A stretch of DNA of 64,000 nucleotides from JAIBCM01 sp041395165 (GTDB lineage: Bacteria; Verrucomicrobiota; Verrucomicrobiia; JADLBR01; JAIBCM01). Of the stretch, positions 35,633 to 43,822 are shown in pieces. The stretch covers positions 310,001 to 374,000 of the forward strand of contig JAWLBA010000001.1 in NCBI GenBank assembly GCA_041395165.1, read 5' to 3'. The notes below the pieces were generated by a model. The model searched no databases. It saw only the letters and a program-made list of their open reading frames with translations, and had not been told where the DNA came from. How positions within the stretch are numbered: the stretch's first letter is position 1; each line of letters opens with the position of its first letter. A program made the position numbers and the translations under genes.

Positions 35633-35710
35633 GATTTAGTTTTTAATAGCCATTTGAGTGTTCCTGTATAAACCTCTACAAGGTATAACAGTCCTTTCAA
35701 AGAACATAAG

Positions 35711-37015
35711 ATGAATGAAATGAAAAATATACAGCTAATTTTAATAGATAGAATTTTTCTTGATCTCGAAAATCCAAGACATGAACCTTATGAAAACCAG
35801 GCTGAGGTAATTGAATATTTGTGTAAAGAGGAATACGTTTATCAACTTGCCAAGGATATAGTAAAACAAGAACAGCTAAATCCATTAGAAGTTTTTGCCT
35901 TAATTCCTACAGAAGGAAATAAAAGAGGAAAAAAGGAAAATTTGTCATATACAGTTGTAGAGGGCAATCGCCGAATGTGTGCAATCATGTTGCTTAATGA
36001 CCCAGATTTGGCGCCCCCAAATCAACGTAAAGATTTTAAGAAGCTTTCTGAAGAGAATCCAAAAATATCAGAAGTGCCTGCTGTTATATTTGATAATAAA
36101 CAATCGGTCGCTACATGGCTTGAAAGAATACATGGTGGACTTCAAGGTGGTATCGGGAGGAAGCAGTGGAGTTCTGAACAAAAAACACGTCATATTGGGG
36201 ATAAAAAAAATATACTTGCTCAGTCTGTTTTAGATTACGCTGAAAAAAATAAGTTTATCTCAGCAAATGCTCGCAAAGGTAAGTTGACAACAGTTCAAAG
36301 ATACCTTGGCAACCCTATGTTGCGTGAAGTGCTTGGCATCGATAATAGTAATATAGAAGATATTTCTAGGAACCGACCAAAATCTGATTTTGACCAATTA
36401 TTAAAACAATTCATTGAAGATTTGCTTAATGGGGCTGTTAGCTCAAGAGCTAATGCCCCTAAAATTATAGATTACTCCCGTTCGCTTGGAACCTTAGAAG
36501 GTATTACGGGTAAGCGAATTGTTCCAGAATCGCTTTCACAAGAACAATATATAGGAGAAAAGAAAAAACGAAAAATACCACCGAAAAATCCTGTCAAACC
36601 TAAATACATTACCTATGAATCAGATGTTCGTGACAAATTAAAAGCTATACCCAGTTTTAAACTGGAACAAATATACTGGTCGCTCTGTTCAATAGAGTTA
36701 GAAAAACATACTCCTCTTATTTCTGTGGGAACATGGGTATTTTTTGAATCTTTAACCGCGAAGGTTGGGCGGCCCTCTGGTACAGATTTTTATAGTTTTC
36801 TGAGCAAGAATCACCTTCAATCCATGGGATTTAATAATAAAGATGATAATTACTCAATAAGGCAAGCTTTGGAACGCATCTCTCATTATGGCAATACAAC
36901 GAAACACCATAAAAAATCTGCCAACTTTAATGGAGTTCAGCTTCATAATGATATGGATACGTTGAAAGAATTAATTTGTAAATTAGCTGAGGAAGCCCAA
37001 AAAACAAACCTGTAA
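35711..37015 (+). CDS. ParB/sulfiredoxin-fold passenger protein
   Basis: A 434-aa protein. The N-terminal domain contains IQLILIDRIFLDLENPRHEP and TVVEGNRRMCAIMLL (residues about 81-95). The EGNRR motif is the signature of ParB-like nuclease/ATPase N-domains. The middle is helical and basic, with a linker KKKRKIPPKNPVKPK. The C-terminal part is unrecognised, but SHYGNTTKHHKKS has a His/Lys-rich helix pattern. ParB-like proteins outside partition loci occur with DNA methylases in mobile elements and phages. The methylase gene follows 62 bases later on the same strand. Function is unknown. A CTP-dependent DNA-binding or nuclease role is conjecture. Confidence 0.6.
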   Translation: MNEMKNIQLILIDRIFLDLENPRHEPYENQAEVIEYLCKEEYVYQLAKDIVKQEQLNPLEVFALIPTEGNKRGKKENLSYTVVEGNRRMCAIMLLNDPDLAPPNQRKDFKKLSEENPKISEVPAVIFDNKQSVATWLERIHGGLQGGIGRKQWSSEQKTRHIGDKKNILAQSVLDYAEKNKFISANARKGKLTTVQRYLGNPMLREVLGIDNSNIEDISRNRPKSDFDQLLKQFIEDLLNGAVSSRANAPKIIDYSRSLGTLEGITGKRIVPESLSQEQYIGEKKKRKIPPKNPVKPKYITYESDVRDKLKAIPSFKLEQIYWSLCSIELEKHTPLISVGTWVFFESLTAKVGRPSGTDFYSFLSKNHLQSMGFNNKDDNYSIRQALERISHYGNTTKHHKKSANFNGVQLHNDMDTLKELICKLAEEAQKTNL

Positions 37016-37077
37016 AAAGTTCTGGCCGGATGAATTAATGAATGATATTTTACTTTGAAAGTTAAAGCATTCAAAGT

Positions 37078-37962
37078 ATGGCAAAAACAATATCTCCTCT
37101 TAGGTATCCCGGCGGTAAATCTTGTTTATACGATCTTGTTTCAACCATTCTTCGTAAAAATCGTTTAGAGAGAGGTCATTATGTTGAACCTTATGCAGGT
37201 GGAGCTGGATTAGCATTATCATTACTTTATGAAGGACACGTAAGCGATATACATATTAATGACTTAGATATTTCCATATGGTCATTTTGGGAATGTGTAT
37301 TAAATCGGACAGAAGAACTAGTTGAATTAGTAGAAAAAACACCGATTACAATAAAAGAATGGCACAGACAAAAACAAATTCATGCCACACCAAGCAAAAG
37401 CAATATTCTTCAATTGGCATTTGCAACGTTTTTTTTAAATAGAACAAACCGTTCTGGAATTATTAAAGGTGCTGGTGTTATAGGAGGAAAATCACAAACG
37501 GGTAATTATAAGCTCGATTGTCGCTTTAATCGCCAAAATCTGGTGCAACGCATTAGACGAATAGCCAAGTATCGTAATCGAATCCATCTTACCAATCTTG
37601 ATGCAATCAATTTTATGCAGAAAAAGCAAAAAATTCTTACTGAAAAAACCTTTTTTTGTATTGATCCTCCTTATTTTAATAAAGGTTCATATTTATATAC
37701 AAATTACTACAGTCGTGATGAACACAAGGATGTTGCTAAGGCTGTTTTGAATTTGCGACAACCTTGGATAGTAACATATGATTATACAAAAGAAATTAAA
37801 GCTCTTTATCTACAGCGTCGCCAATTTTTATTTGACATAAATTATTCTATTCAAACAAAACGAGTTGGAACTGAAATATTGATAGCATCTAAAGGCTTGC
37901 TTTTACCTGAAGTAATAAAACATCGAAAGGCAACTCATCCTCCTTTAGTTTTAGCAGCTTGA
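37078..37962 (+). CDS. D12-class DNA adenine methylase (passenger)
   Basis: A 294-aa Dam-like N6-adenine methyltransferase. The order of motifs is SPLRYPGGKSCLYDLV (motif X, SAM binding), HYVEPYAGGAGLALSLL (motif I, residues about 35-51) and FCIDPPYFNKGSYLY (motif IV DPPY, residues 196-199). All catalytic motifs are intact. There is no recognisable restriction endonuclease in the element, so it is an orphan or is paired with the ParB-like protein. Methylation might control transposition timing or mark self DNA (inference). Its 3' end overlaps the convergent small gene by 28 bases. Confidence 0.88.
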   Translation: MAKTISPLRYPGGKSCLYDLVSTILRKNRLERGHYVEPYAGGAGLALSLLYEGHVSDIHINDLDISIWSFWECVLNRTEELVELVEKTPITIKEWHRQKQIHATPSKSNILQLAFATFFLNRTNRSGIIKGAGVIGGKSQTGNYKLDCRFNRQNLVQRIRRIAKYRNRIHLTNLDAINFMQKKQKILTEKTFFCIDPPYFNKGSYLYTNYYSRDEHKDVAKAVLNLRQPWIVTYDYTKEIKALYLQRRQFLFDINYSIQTKRVGTEILIASKGLLLPEVIKHRKATHPPLVLAA

Positions 37963-38117
37963 ATTAGCACATTTCTCGCCCATTTACTTGGTTTTTCCCT
38001 ATTAGTTTTTGCAGCTATTTCAATTATACGTCTTTCCTCATCGGATAAGCGTATAGGAAAAACTTTTTTTATTTTGGATTTCGGTTTTTTAGGTCTTCCA
38101 ACTTTTTTCTTAGACAT
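37935..38117 (-). CDS. Small RHH-like DNA-binding protein (passenger)
   Basis: A 60-aa basic protein. VGRPKKPKSKIKK resembles an AT-hook tail, and FPIRLSDEERRIIEIAAKTN followed by KPSKWARNVLIQAAK has the strand-helix-helix pattern of CopG/MobC-type ribbon-helix-helix proteins. It is divergent from the transposase, with its ATG 69 bases from the transposase ATG. Two 14-bp direct repeats lie between them. It is likely a repressor of the transposase promoter and its own (inference). Confidence 0.6.
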   Translation of the reverse strand: MSKKKVGRPKKPKSKIKKVFPIRLSDEERRIIEIAAKTNREKPSKWARNVLIQAAKTKGG

Positions 38118-38169
38118 ATTTTCGTATTACAAAAATTATGTTGACAATATTTAATTTTCGTATTACATT
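38118..38169 (+). promoter_or_regulatory. Transposase promoter with two 14-bp direct repeats
   Basis: TTGACA (38141-38146), a 17-bp spacer and TACATT (38164-38169) form a promoter for the transposase at 38187. ATTTTCGTATTACA occurs twice, at 38118-38131 and 38154-38167, 36 bp apart. The second copy overlaps the -10 box and the first overlaps the divergent small gene's control region. This suits cooperative binding by a repressor, most simply the divergent RHH-like protein. Confidence 0.6.
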
Positions 38170-38186
38170 AATTCATATTTAAGAAT

Positions 38187-39014
38187 ATGGCAAACATTTT
38201 ACAAAAAGAAAAACGGGTTTTAGCAATTAACGCTTTGGCAGAGGGTAACAGCATCCGATCTATTGAACGAATTACAGGCGTTCATCGTGACACAATTATG
38301 CGTTTAGGCGTTCGGGTTGGACAAGCTTGTGAAAATTTACTCGATGAAAAAATGCGTAATCTTAATTCTACGAACGTTCAGGTTGATGAATTGTGGGGAT
38401 TCATTGGAAAAAAACAAAAAAACGCTTCTCAAGAAGATTATAAAGAAGGATTAGGCGATGTTTGGACGTTTGTTGGGATTGATGCGGAAACTAAAATCGT
38501 TCCTTGTTACATGGTGGGTAAACGTGATTCTTATCATGCTAAAGCATTTTTATCTGATTTGGCCTCTCGCCTCACTAATCGCATTCAACTTAGCTCTGAT
38601 TCATTGCGGGCTTATATTGAAGCCGTGGAAGTGGGTTTCGGCTCAGATGTTGATTATGGACAGATAGTAAAAACCTACTCAGTCACAGACCTTACAAATC
38701 AAGGTAGGTATAGCCCTGCGGAAGTGGTCAAAACCGAGCGTTCTTGTATCGTTGGAAAACCACAATATGACAAAATCTCAACATCAATTGTTGAACGTCA
38801 AAATCTGACCATGCGAATGCACTGCCGACGCTTAACCCGTTTAACAAATGCTTTCAGTAAAAAGCTAGAGAATTTTAAAGCGGCGATTGGTCTGCATTTT
38901 GCCTATTATAATTTCGTTAAAATTCATGGTTCTTTACGCACTACACCAGCAATGGCAGCAGGCGTCACTGATCGTTTATGGACTGTTGAGGATTTAATTG
39001 GTATGAGTGAATAG
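38187..39014 (+). CDS. IS1-like DDE transposase
   Basis: A 275-aa transposase in a single frame, without the InsA/InsB frameshift of classical IS1. An N-terminal helix-turn-helix (EGNSIRSIERITGVHRDTIM) resembles the IS1 zinc-less HTH. The catalytic residues are Asp67 (NVQVDELWGFIG), Asp138 (QLSSDSLRAYIEA) and Glu203 (STSIVERQNLTMRMHCRR), followed by the terminal ALHFAYYNFV-type helix (GLHFAYYNFVKIHGSLR). All appear intact. The 8-bp target duplication agrees with this family. It is the only transposase in the element. Confidence 0.88.
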   Translation: MANILQKEKRVLAINALAEGNSIRSIERITGVHRDTIMRLGVRVGQACENLLDEKMRNLNSTNVQVDELWGFIGKKQKNASQEDYKEGLGDVWTFVGIDAETKIVPCYMVGKRDSYHAKAFLSDLASRLTNRIQLSSDSLRAYIEAVEVGFGSDVDYGQIVKTYSVTDLTNQGRYSPAEVVKTERSCIVGKPQYDKISTSIVERQNLTMRMHCRRLTRLTNAFSKKLENFKAAIGLHFAYYNFVKIHGSLRTTPAMAAGVTDRLWTVEDLIGMSE

Positions 39015-39015
39015 A

Positions 39016-39294
39016 ATGCAGCCACAAGAAATTGAAAAAGCCATAGCCTCTAAAGAAGGCTGTGTTTGCTCGTTTTCTCATGCCGTAAATGTCACTGAAA
39101 AATTTAAAGGTCAAACGGTATGGGATGGTAGTGTCTTAGTTTATAATTTGTCCGGCCATAAGGCTAAACATTGCTACGCTTGGGTTGATCCGTCCAATAA
39201 CCAACTTGTAACCGTGCTTGAATTTTATCCTGTACAATCACCCGAAACGGCAGTCAGGGCTTATATTGCTTCTCGTGCTAAACCTAAACTTTAA
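39016..39294 (+). CDS. Unknown 92-aa passenger protein
   Basis: A small soluble protein whose ATG is two bases after the transposase stop, so it is probably co-transcribed. The frame opens earlier at a GTG overlapping the transposase end, but the ATG at 39016 gives MQPQEIEKAIASKEG. Recognisable features are few: CVCSFSHAVNVTEKFKG, VLVYNLSGHKAKHCYAWVD and VTVLEFYPVQSP suggest a compact alpha/beta fold. It lacks signal peptide and membrane segments. It may assist or modulate transposition. I do not recognise a family. Confidence 0.6.
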   Translation: MQPQEIEKAIASKEGCVCSFSHAVNVTEKFKGQTVWDGSVLVYNLSGHKAKHCYAWVDPSNNQLVTVLEFYPVQSPETAVRAYIASRAKPKL

Positions 39295-39303
39295 AATTCG
39301 TGA

Positions 39304-39951
39304 TCAAATTAGGACACTACCCAAACGATAAAGCGCTTCAAAAAGATCGGGTCGTTGCGAGAAAAAAATGGGGTCTTTATCTTTTTGACAAAGCGCAAAC
39401 CCTGTTCCGAAAAGAGGTCCATTAACCACGCAAGCATCTGTAGAAGCAGTAAGAATTTGCTCGCGGCCTTTGGCTAGAGCTGATTCTTGATCGCCTTCCA
39501 CTTCGTATTTCCAACCGACTAGCAAAGCTTTAGGAAACCATTCGCGCAACGAGCGAATAATTTTTGTCGTTGGTTTAAGGTGCATAATAATTTCACCTTC
39601 GGATGTGGTAATTTTTTTGGTTGCAATGGATTGACCTGCAGAAGAGTAAACGCCAACGACTTGGTAATCACTCACTCCAGCTGCATGAAAGACTGCGTTG
39701 ATTTCGTTGTCTTTAGCAATTCTTTGGAGTTGATGAGCCAGATTGTCTGAGGTGGAGAAAGAAATGAGTTGAGTGGCAGCATTGTTCCCGAAATAAGTGC
39801 TACCCAAACCTTTTAAACAAATGACATCATCTCCTTTTGCTCGTAAAAAATTGGTCAGTTCAGTGCCGAGTTGTGAAGTAGAAAAATTCGTGATTAACCG
39901 CACTTCATCAATAGGCTCATAACTTGGGCCGCAGGTAACAATAAATTTCAT
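39304..39951 (-). CDS. coaB: Phosphopantothenoylcysteine synthetase (CoaB domain), C-terminus rewritten by transposon
   Basis: A 215-aa stand-alone CoaB-type domain that joins 4'-phosphopantothenate and cysteine in coenzyme A synthesis. Visible motifs are FIVTCGPSYEPIDEVRLITN, FSTSQLGTELTNFLR, AVFHAAGVSDYQV and ALLVGWKYEVEGD. No CoaC decarboxylase domain is fused. The transposon inserted in the last codons. The reconstructed ancestral end is EALYRLL and stop; now the frame runs into the inverted repeat and reads EALYRLGSVLI before a TGA inside it. The enzyme should remain functional. Confidence 0.85.
   Translation of the reverse strand: MKFIVTCGPSYEPIDEVRLITNFSTSQLGTELTNFLRAKGDDVICLKGLGSTYFGNNAATQLISFSTSDNLAHQLQRIAKDNEINAVFHAAGVSDYQVVGVYSSAGQSIATKKITTSEGEIIMHLKPTTKIIRSLREWFPKALLVGWKYEVEGDQESALAKGREQILTASTDACVVNGPLFGTGFALCQKDKDPIFFSQRPDLFEALYRLGSVLI
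39305..39321 (-). repeat. Transposon right terminal inverted repeat
   Basis: CAAATTAGGACACTACC, a perfect complement of the left end. It supplies the coaB stop codon. Confidence 0.9.
39322..39329. repeat. 8-bp target-site duplication, right copy
   Basis: CAAACGAT, identical to 35608-35615, directly after the right inverted repeat. Confidence 0.9.
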
Positions 39952-39984
39952 GGGAGTTAATTTTGCTAAAATTAAAAAGTGTCA

Positions 39985-40012
39985 TTGCACATGAGAAAAA
40001 ATAAGGTAATTT
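39985..40012 (+). promoter_or_regulatory. Candidate mrp promoter
   Basis: TTGCAC (39985-39990), a 16-bp spacer and TAATTT (40007-40012) lie 13 bases before the mrp ATG. The AAGG upstream of the ATG is too far away to serve as a ribosome-binding site. Confidence 0.35.
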
Positions 40013-40025
40013 CCGACTTTGTCAT

Positions 40026-41072
40026 ATGGCTTTGGAAGAAATCATTCAAGCAAAACTTAAACAGGTGAAATATCCGGGTTTTAGCCGGGATATTGTTTCT
40101 TTTGGGTTAGTTCAATCGGTTCAAATTGAAAAAGGGGTGGCTGTCATTACTTTATCCCTCTCAACGAACGAAGAAGCGGTAGTGGACAAGTTGCGAAACG
40201 ACATTCAGGTTGCTTTAGAAGATATTCAAGAGATTGAACGTTTTGATATTCATATTCTTCGTCAGGCAGTTGCGACTCCAGCAAAAACATCGCCGAGCGA
40301 TTCTCAATTTTCCATTCCTGGCGTGAAACATATTATTGCCGTTGCCAGCGGTAAAGGTGGGGTGGGTAAATCCACAGTTGCTGCCAACTTAGCATGCGCC
40401 TTTGAACAAATGAATTTGAAAACGGGCCTTTGCGATTGCGATATGTATGGTCCGAGCATGGCATTGATGTTTGGCACGACAGAAAATCCGCAAGCAACTG
40501 AAGATGAAAAAATCGTTCCCATTGAGCGTTACGGGCTAAAATTAATGAGCATGGGTTTTTTGGTCGATGCTGCTGCCCCGGCAGTTTTACGCGGCCCTAT
40601 GGTAACACGTTTTACTCAACAATTTTTACGTGGCGTTGTCTGGGGTGATTTGGATGTTTTGATTTTGGATTTGCCACCAGGCACAGGCGATATTCAACTG
40701 ACGGTTGTGCAAAATGTAGTGTTAACAGGCGCTGTCATTGTCACCACACCACAAGAAGTAGCACTCATTGATGCGCGAAAAGCGGTTGGCATGTTTGGCA
40801 AAGTGAATGTCAAAATCCTCGGCTTGATCGAAAACATGAGTTATTTTTTGTGTCCCAGCGATGGCAAGCGTTACGATATTTTTGGGAGTGGAGGAGGTAA
40901 GGCGGAAGCAGAAAAATTGGAGGTTCCCTTGCTGGCGCAGATTCCTATTGATATGGCAACGCGAGAAGCGGGCGATCAAGGAAAACCTGTCGTTTTACGC
41001 TATCCGGATATGCCAGTTAGCCGGGCATTTCGAGAGGCGGCTGAGAAGATTTGGACAGACTTTAAAAATTAG
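40026..41072 (+). CDS. mrp: Mrp/ApbC family iron-sulfur carrier ATPase
   Basis: A 348-aa Mrp/NBP35-family P-loop ATPase that carries Fe-S clusters to apoproteins. An N-terminal MIP18/DUF59 domain (residues about 1-85) is followed by the deviant Walker A SGKGGVGKSTVAANLA (residues 108-123), a switch region LCDCDMYGPSM and LDLPPGTGDIQLT. The cluster-binding CxxC near residue 276, normally CPHC or similar, reads CPSD, leaving a single Cys. That is unusual for the family and may affect cluster binding. The start is chosen for the family N-terminus. Confidence 0.9.
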   Translation: MALEEIIQAKLKQVKYPGFSRDIVSFGLVQSVQIEKGVAVITLSLSTNEEAVVDKLRNDIQVALEDIQEIERFDIHILRQAVATPAKTSPSDSQFSIPGVKHIIAVASGKGGVGKSTVAANLACAFEQMNLKTGLCDCDMYGPSMALMFGTTENPQATEDEKIVPIERYGLKLMSMGFLVDAAAPAVLRGPMVTRFTQQFLRGVVWGDLDVLILDLPPGTGDIQLTVVQNVVLTGAVIVTTPQEVALIDARKAVGMFGKVNVKILGLIENMSYFLCPSDGKRYDIFGSGGGKAEAEKLEVPLLAQIPIDMATREAGDQGKPVVLRYPDMPVSRAFREAAEKIWTDFKN

Positions 41073-41079
41073 GTTTGAG

Positions 41080-41196
41080 TTGTTTGTTTCTTGTGAAGCA
41101 CTCGAACGCTTATTGAAAACTGTGTCTGATCGCGAACTGATAGAAAATTTAGTAATCATTGATGCTCAAAAAATACGGATAAGGAAAAAGGCTTAA
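41080..41196 (+). other. Possible 38-aa ORF after mrp
   Basis: A frame opening with TTG at 41080 reads LFVSCEALERLLKTVSDREL and ends KIRIRKKA before TAA. The composition looks coding, but the start codon is weak and no family is recognised. Confidence 0.25.
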
Positions 41197-41198
41197 TT

Positions 41199-42572
41199 TT
41201 ATACAAACTTGCCTGGGTTTAATAAATCATAAGGATCCAATACTTTTTTAATTTTAGCATGGAGTGCGCGCAATTCACGAGAGGCTGCTTTGGGCCACCA
41301 CCGTTTTTTGGCAAGGCCGATGCCGTGTTCACCTGTGATAACGCCATCCCACGCGAGAACTTGATGGAACAGTTCATCCAGTGCTTGATTCATTTTTTTA
41401 GAAATACCACGGGTTGATAAATCAACCATGAGATTAACATGAATATTGCCATCACCAGCGTGACCAAAACAGGCGACTGGGATTTGGTAGCGACGATGCA
41501 ATTTCTCGGCAAAAGCAAATAAATCGATCAAACGACTTCGTGGAATGGCAATATCTTCGTTTAGTTTGGTGAGACCGGTCGCTTTGAGTGACTGTGAAAA
41601 TTGTCGACGCAATTCCCAAAGTTTTTCGCATTCTTGTTCGGTTTCTGCCGTAATAATCTGTAGTGCTTGGCATTGTTTTACTATTTGTGTTAATCGTTTT
41701 AAATCATTTTGCACACTGGCTCGATTGCCGTCCACTTCGATGAGAAGATGTGCTTTGCCAGGAGGAATGAGTTTATTTTTTCCTAAATGGCTGCGTGCAG
41801 CTTCCAAAGTAAAACGATCAGCAATTTCCAATGCGGAAGGTAAAATGCCTTTTTGCAAAATCGTTTGCACAGCTTTGGCGGCATGTTGTGCCGTGGTAAA
41901 GCTTGCGGAAAGTGCGCCGCGATGCGTGGGGAGTGGCAAGAGTCGGACAGTTATTTCCGAAACAATTCCTAACATTCCTTCACTTCCCACAAAAAGGCCA
42001 ACGAGGTCGAAGCCGCTTTTATTTTTCATTGTGCGACTGCCCACTTTTACAACCGAACCATCAGCTAAAACGATGGTTAGGCCTAATATGTAATGTCGAG
42101 TGACACCATATTTTAAACAGCGCGGACCACCCGCATTGGTTGCGAGATTTCCGCCCAGGGTGCATTCTTTTAAACTGGCGGGGTCGGGTGGATAAAAGAG
42201 ACCTTTCTTTTTTGCGGCTTCTTGCAAATCGCCCGTAATGACGCCCGGTTCTACCACAGCAATGCCATCTTCAACGTGTAGTTCTTTAATGCGGTTCATG
42301 CGCGCTAAGGAAAGCACGATGCCGCCTCGTTGAGGCACGCAACCGCCCACATAACCGCGTCCCGCGCCACGTGCGGTGACAGGAATTTTGTGTCGGTTCG
42401 CAAATTGTAATGTTTTACTAATGGTGGCTGTGGAATCGGCAAATACGACGGCCTCGGGTCGATGTGAAGCGAACCAGGCGTCTTTTGCGTGAATTTCAAG
42501 AATTTTCGGATCAATCGAAACGCGCGATTTTCCCAATTTTTGAATTAATATTTTCAACCACGTCGCCATCAT
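41199..42572 (-). CDS. glcD: FAD-linked oxidase, GlcD/D-lactate dehydrogenase type
   Basis: A 457-aa VAO-family flavoprotein oxidising a 2-hydroxyacid such as glycolate or D-lactate. The PCMH FAD-binding domain shows VTARGAGRGYVGGCVPQRGG, the P-P-D-P segment FYPPDPASLKECTLGGNLAT and GSEGMLGIVSEITVRLLP. The C-terminal cap has ACFGHAGDGNIHVN (substrate and metal His) and ITGEHGIGLAKKRW. No glcE/glcF partners are adjacent, so it could be a single-subunit type. It sits 22 bases downstream of argG and may share its transcript. Confidence 0.88.
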   Translation of the reverse strand: MMATWLKILIQKLGKSRVSIDPKILEIHAKDAWFASHRPEAVVFADSTATISKTLQFANRHKIPVTARGAGRGYVGGCVPQRGGIVLSLARMNRIKELHVEDGIAVVEPGVITGDLQEAAKKKGLFYPPDPASLKECTLGGNLATNAGGPRCLKYGVTRHYILGLTIVLADGSVVKVGSRTMKNKSGFDLVGLFVGSEGMLGIVSEITVRLLPLPTHRGALSASFTTAQHAAKAVQTILQKGILPSALEIADRFTLEAARSHLGKNKLIPPGKAHLLIEVDGNRASVQNDLKRLTQIVKQCQALQIITAETEQECEKLWELRRQFSQSLKATGLTKLNEDIAIPRSRLIDLFAFAEKLHRRYQIPVACFGHAGDGNIHVNLMVDLSTRGISKKMNQALDELFHQVLAWDGVITGEHGIGLAKKRWWPKAASRELRALHAKIKKVLDPYDLLNPGKFV

Positions 42573-42594
42573 GGACCTAGCGTAAGCGGTTTTA

Positions 42595-43818
42595 TTATTT
42601 TGCGCGATGAATTTGAGAAGCCACTTTTAAACGCAATCCATTTAATCGAATGAAGCCGGTGGCGTCATCTTGATTGTAAGCTTGTGTGGGATCTTCTTCC
42701 ATCGTGGCAATATGCGGATTATAAAGCGAAAAAGGCGATTTGCGTCCGGCGGTGATTAAGTTTCCTTTATAAAGTTTGAGGCGCACGGTGCCGGTCACAT
42801 TTTTTTGAGATTCGGTGACGGCCGCTTGTAAAAAGTTTCGTTCTGGGGAAAACCAGAAACCGTAATAAACCAGTTCACTATATTTAGGAATCAAGCTATC
42901 GCGCAAATGCATGACTTCGCGATCCATGGTTAATGTTTCGAGTTGTCGATGCGCAAAATGGAGAATAGCGCCGCCTGGAGTTTCATAAATGCCGCGCGAT
43001 TTCATGCCGACAAATCGATTTTCGACTAGATCAACGCGACCGATGCCATGTTTGCCGCCGAGTTGGTTCAGAGTTTTCATAACCTGGAGGGGTGATAATT
43101 TTTTTCCATTTACGGCAATGCAATTGCCTCGCTCGAATTCCAACTCAACATATTCCGGTTGATCAGGCGCTTCTTCGGGTGAAACGGAAAGTTTATACAT
43201 GGCGCGATGGTCGGGTGTGGAGGCGTCGAGCCATGGATCCTCTAAGATTCCGGCTTCATAAGAGATATGAAGCAGGTTACGATCCATGGAGTAAGGTTTT
43301 TTAGCGCTGGCCTCTACGTTAATTTTATGTTTTGCCGCATAAGCAATCATTTCGGTTCGACCTGGAAAAGTTTCACGAAAAGTTTGATCGCGCCAAGGAG
43401 CGATAACTTCAAGTTCAGGCGCTAGTGCTGCTACAGTTAATTCAAAGCGGACTTGATCGTTGCCCTTGCCTGTAGCGCCGTGAGCAATGTGGCTGGCGCC
43501 TTCTTTTCTGGCAATTTCGATCATTTTTTTTGCAATGAGCGGTCGTGCAATGCTGGTGCCTAAGAAATATTGATTCTCATAAATCGCGCTAGCTTGAAGC
43601 ATGGGAAAAATAAAATCTTGCGCGAACTCTTCTTGTAAATCGCTGATATAACATTTTGAGGCGCCGGTTTGAAGGGCTTTTGCTTCCAGGCCGTCGAGTT
43701 CTTCTTCTTGTCCAATATTGGCACAAAAGGCGATGATTTCGGCGTGATATTTTTCTTTGAGCCAGGTTAAAATGACCGAGGTGTCAAGCCCCCCGGAATA
43801 AGCTAAAACAATTTTCAT
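42595..43818 (-). CDS. argG: Argininosuccinate synthase
   Basis: A 407-aa ArgG that condenses citrulline with aspartate in arginine synthesis using ATP. Signatures are VLAYSGGLDTSVILTWLKEK (PP-loop), AHGATGKGNDQVRFELT, the start of the synthetase domain, and the citrulline-site region SMDRNLLHISYEAG. The length is normal. It is four bases downstream of the GT2 stop, and glcD follows. The three genes look like one transcript despite unrelated roles. Confidence 0.96.
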   Translation of the reverse strand: MKIVLAYSGGLDTSVILTWLKEKYHAEIIAFCANIGQEEELDGLEAKALQTGASKCYISDLQEEFAQDFIFPMLQASAIYENQYFLGTSIARPLIAKKMIEIARKEGASHIAHGATGKGNDQVRFELTVAALAPELEVIAPWRDQTFRETFPGRTEMIAYAAKHKINVEASAKKPYSMDRNLLHISYEAGILEDPWLDASTPDHRAMYKLSVSPEEAPDQPEYVELEFERGNCIAVNGKKLSPLQVMKTLNQLGGKHGIGRVDLVENRFVGMKSRGIYETPGGAILHFAHRQLETLTMDREVMHLRDSLIPKYSELVYYGFWFSPERNFLQAAVTESQKNVTGTVRLKLYKGNLITAGRKSPFSLYNPHIATMEEDPTQAYNQDDATGFIRLNGLRLKVASQIHRAK

Positions 43819-43822
43819 GAAT

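Larger units (their letters stand above)
35616..39321. mobile_element. IS1-like transposon with passenger genes (3,706 bp)
   Basis: A complete element bounded by perfect 17-bp terminal inverted repeats (GGTAGTGTCCTAATTTG at the left, its complement at the right) and flanked by the direct octamer CAAACGAT. It contains, in order, a ParB-like protein, a D12-class DNA adenine methylase, a divergent small ribbon-helix-helix-like protein, an IS1-like DDE transposase and a 92-aa unknown protein. The passenger genes mean it is more than a simple IS, of the kind called transporter IS. It lies between tetR and the last codons of coaB. All frames are intact and the termini and duplication are perfect, suggesting recent insertion. 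Confidence 0.9.

Noticed and set aside
35616..39321. Composite transposon with two IS copies
   Set aside because: Only one transposase and one pair of terminal repeats are present, so it is a single element with passengers.
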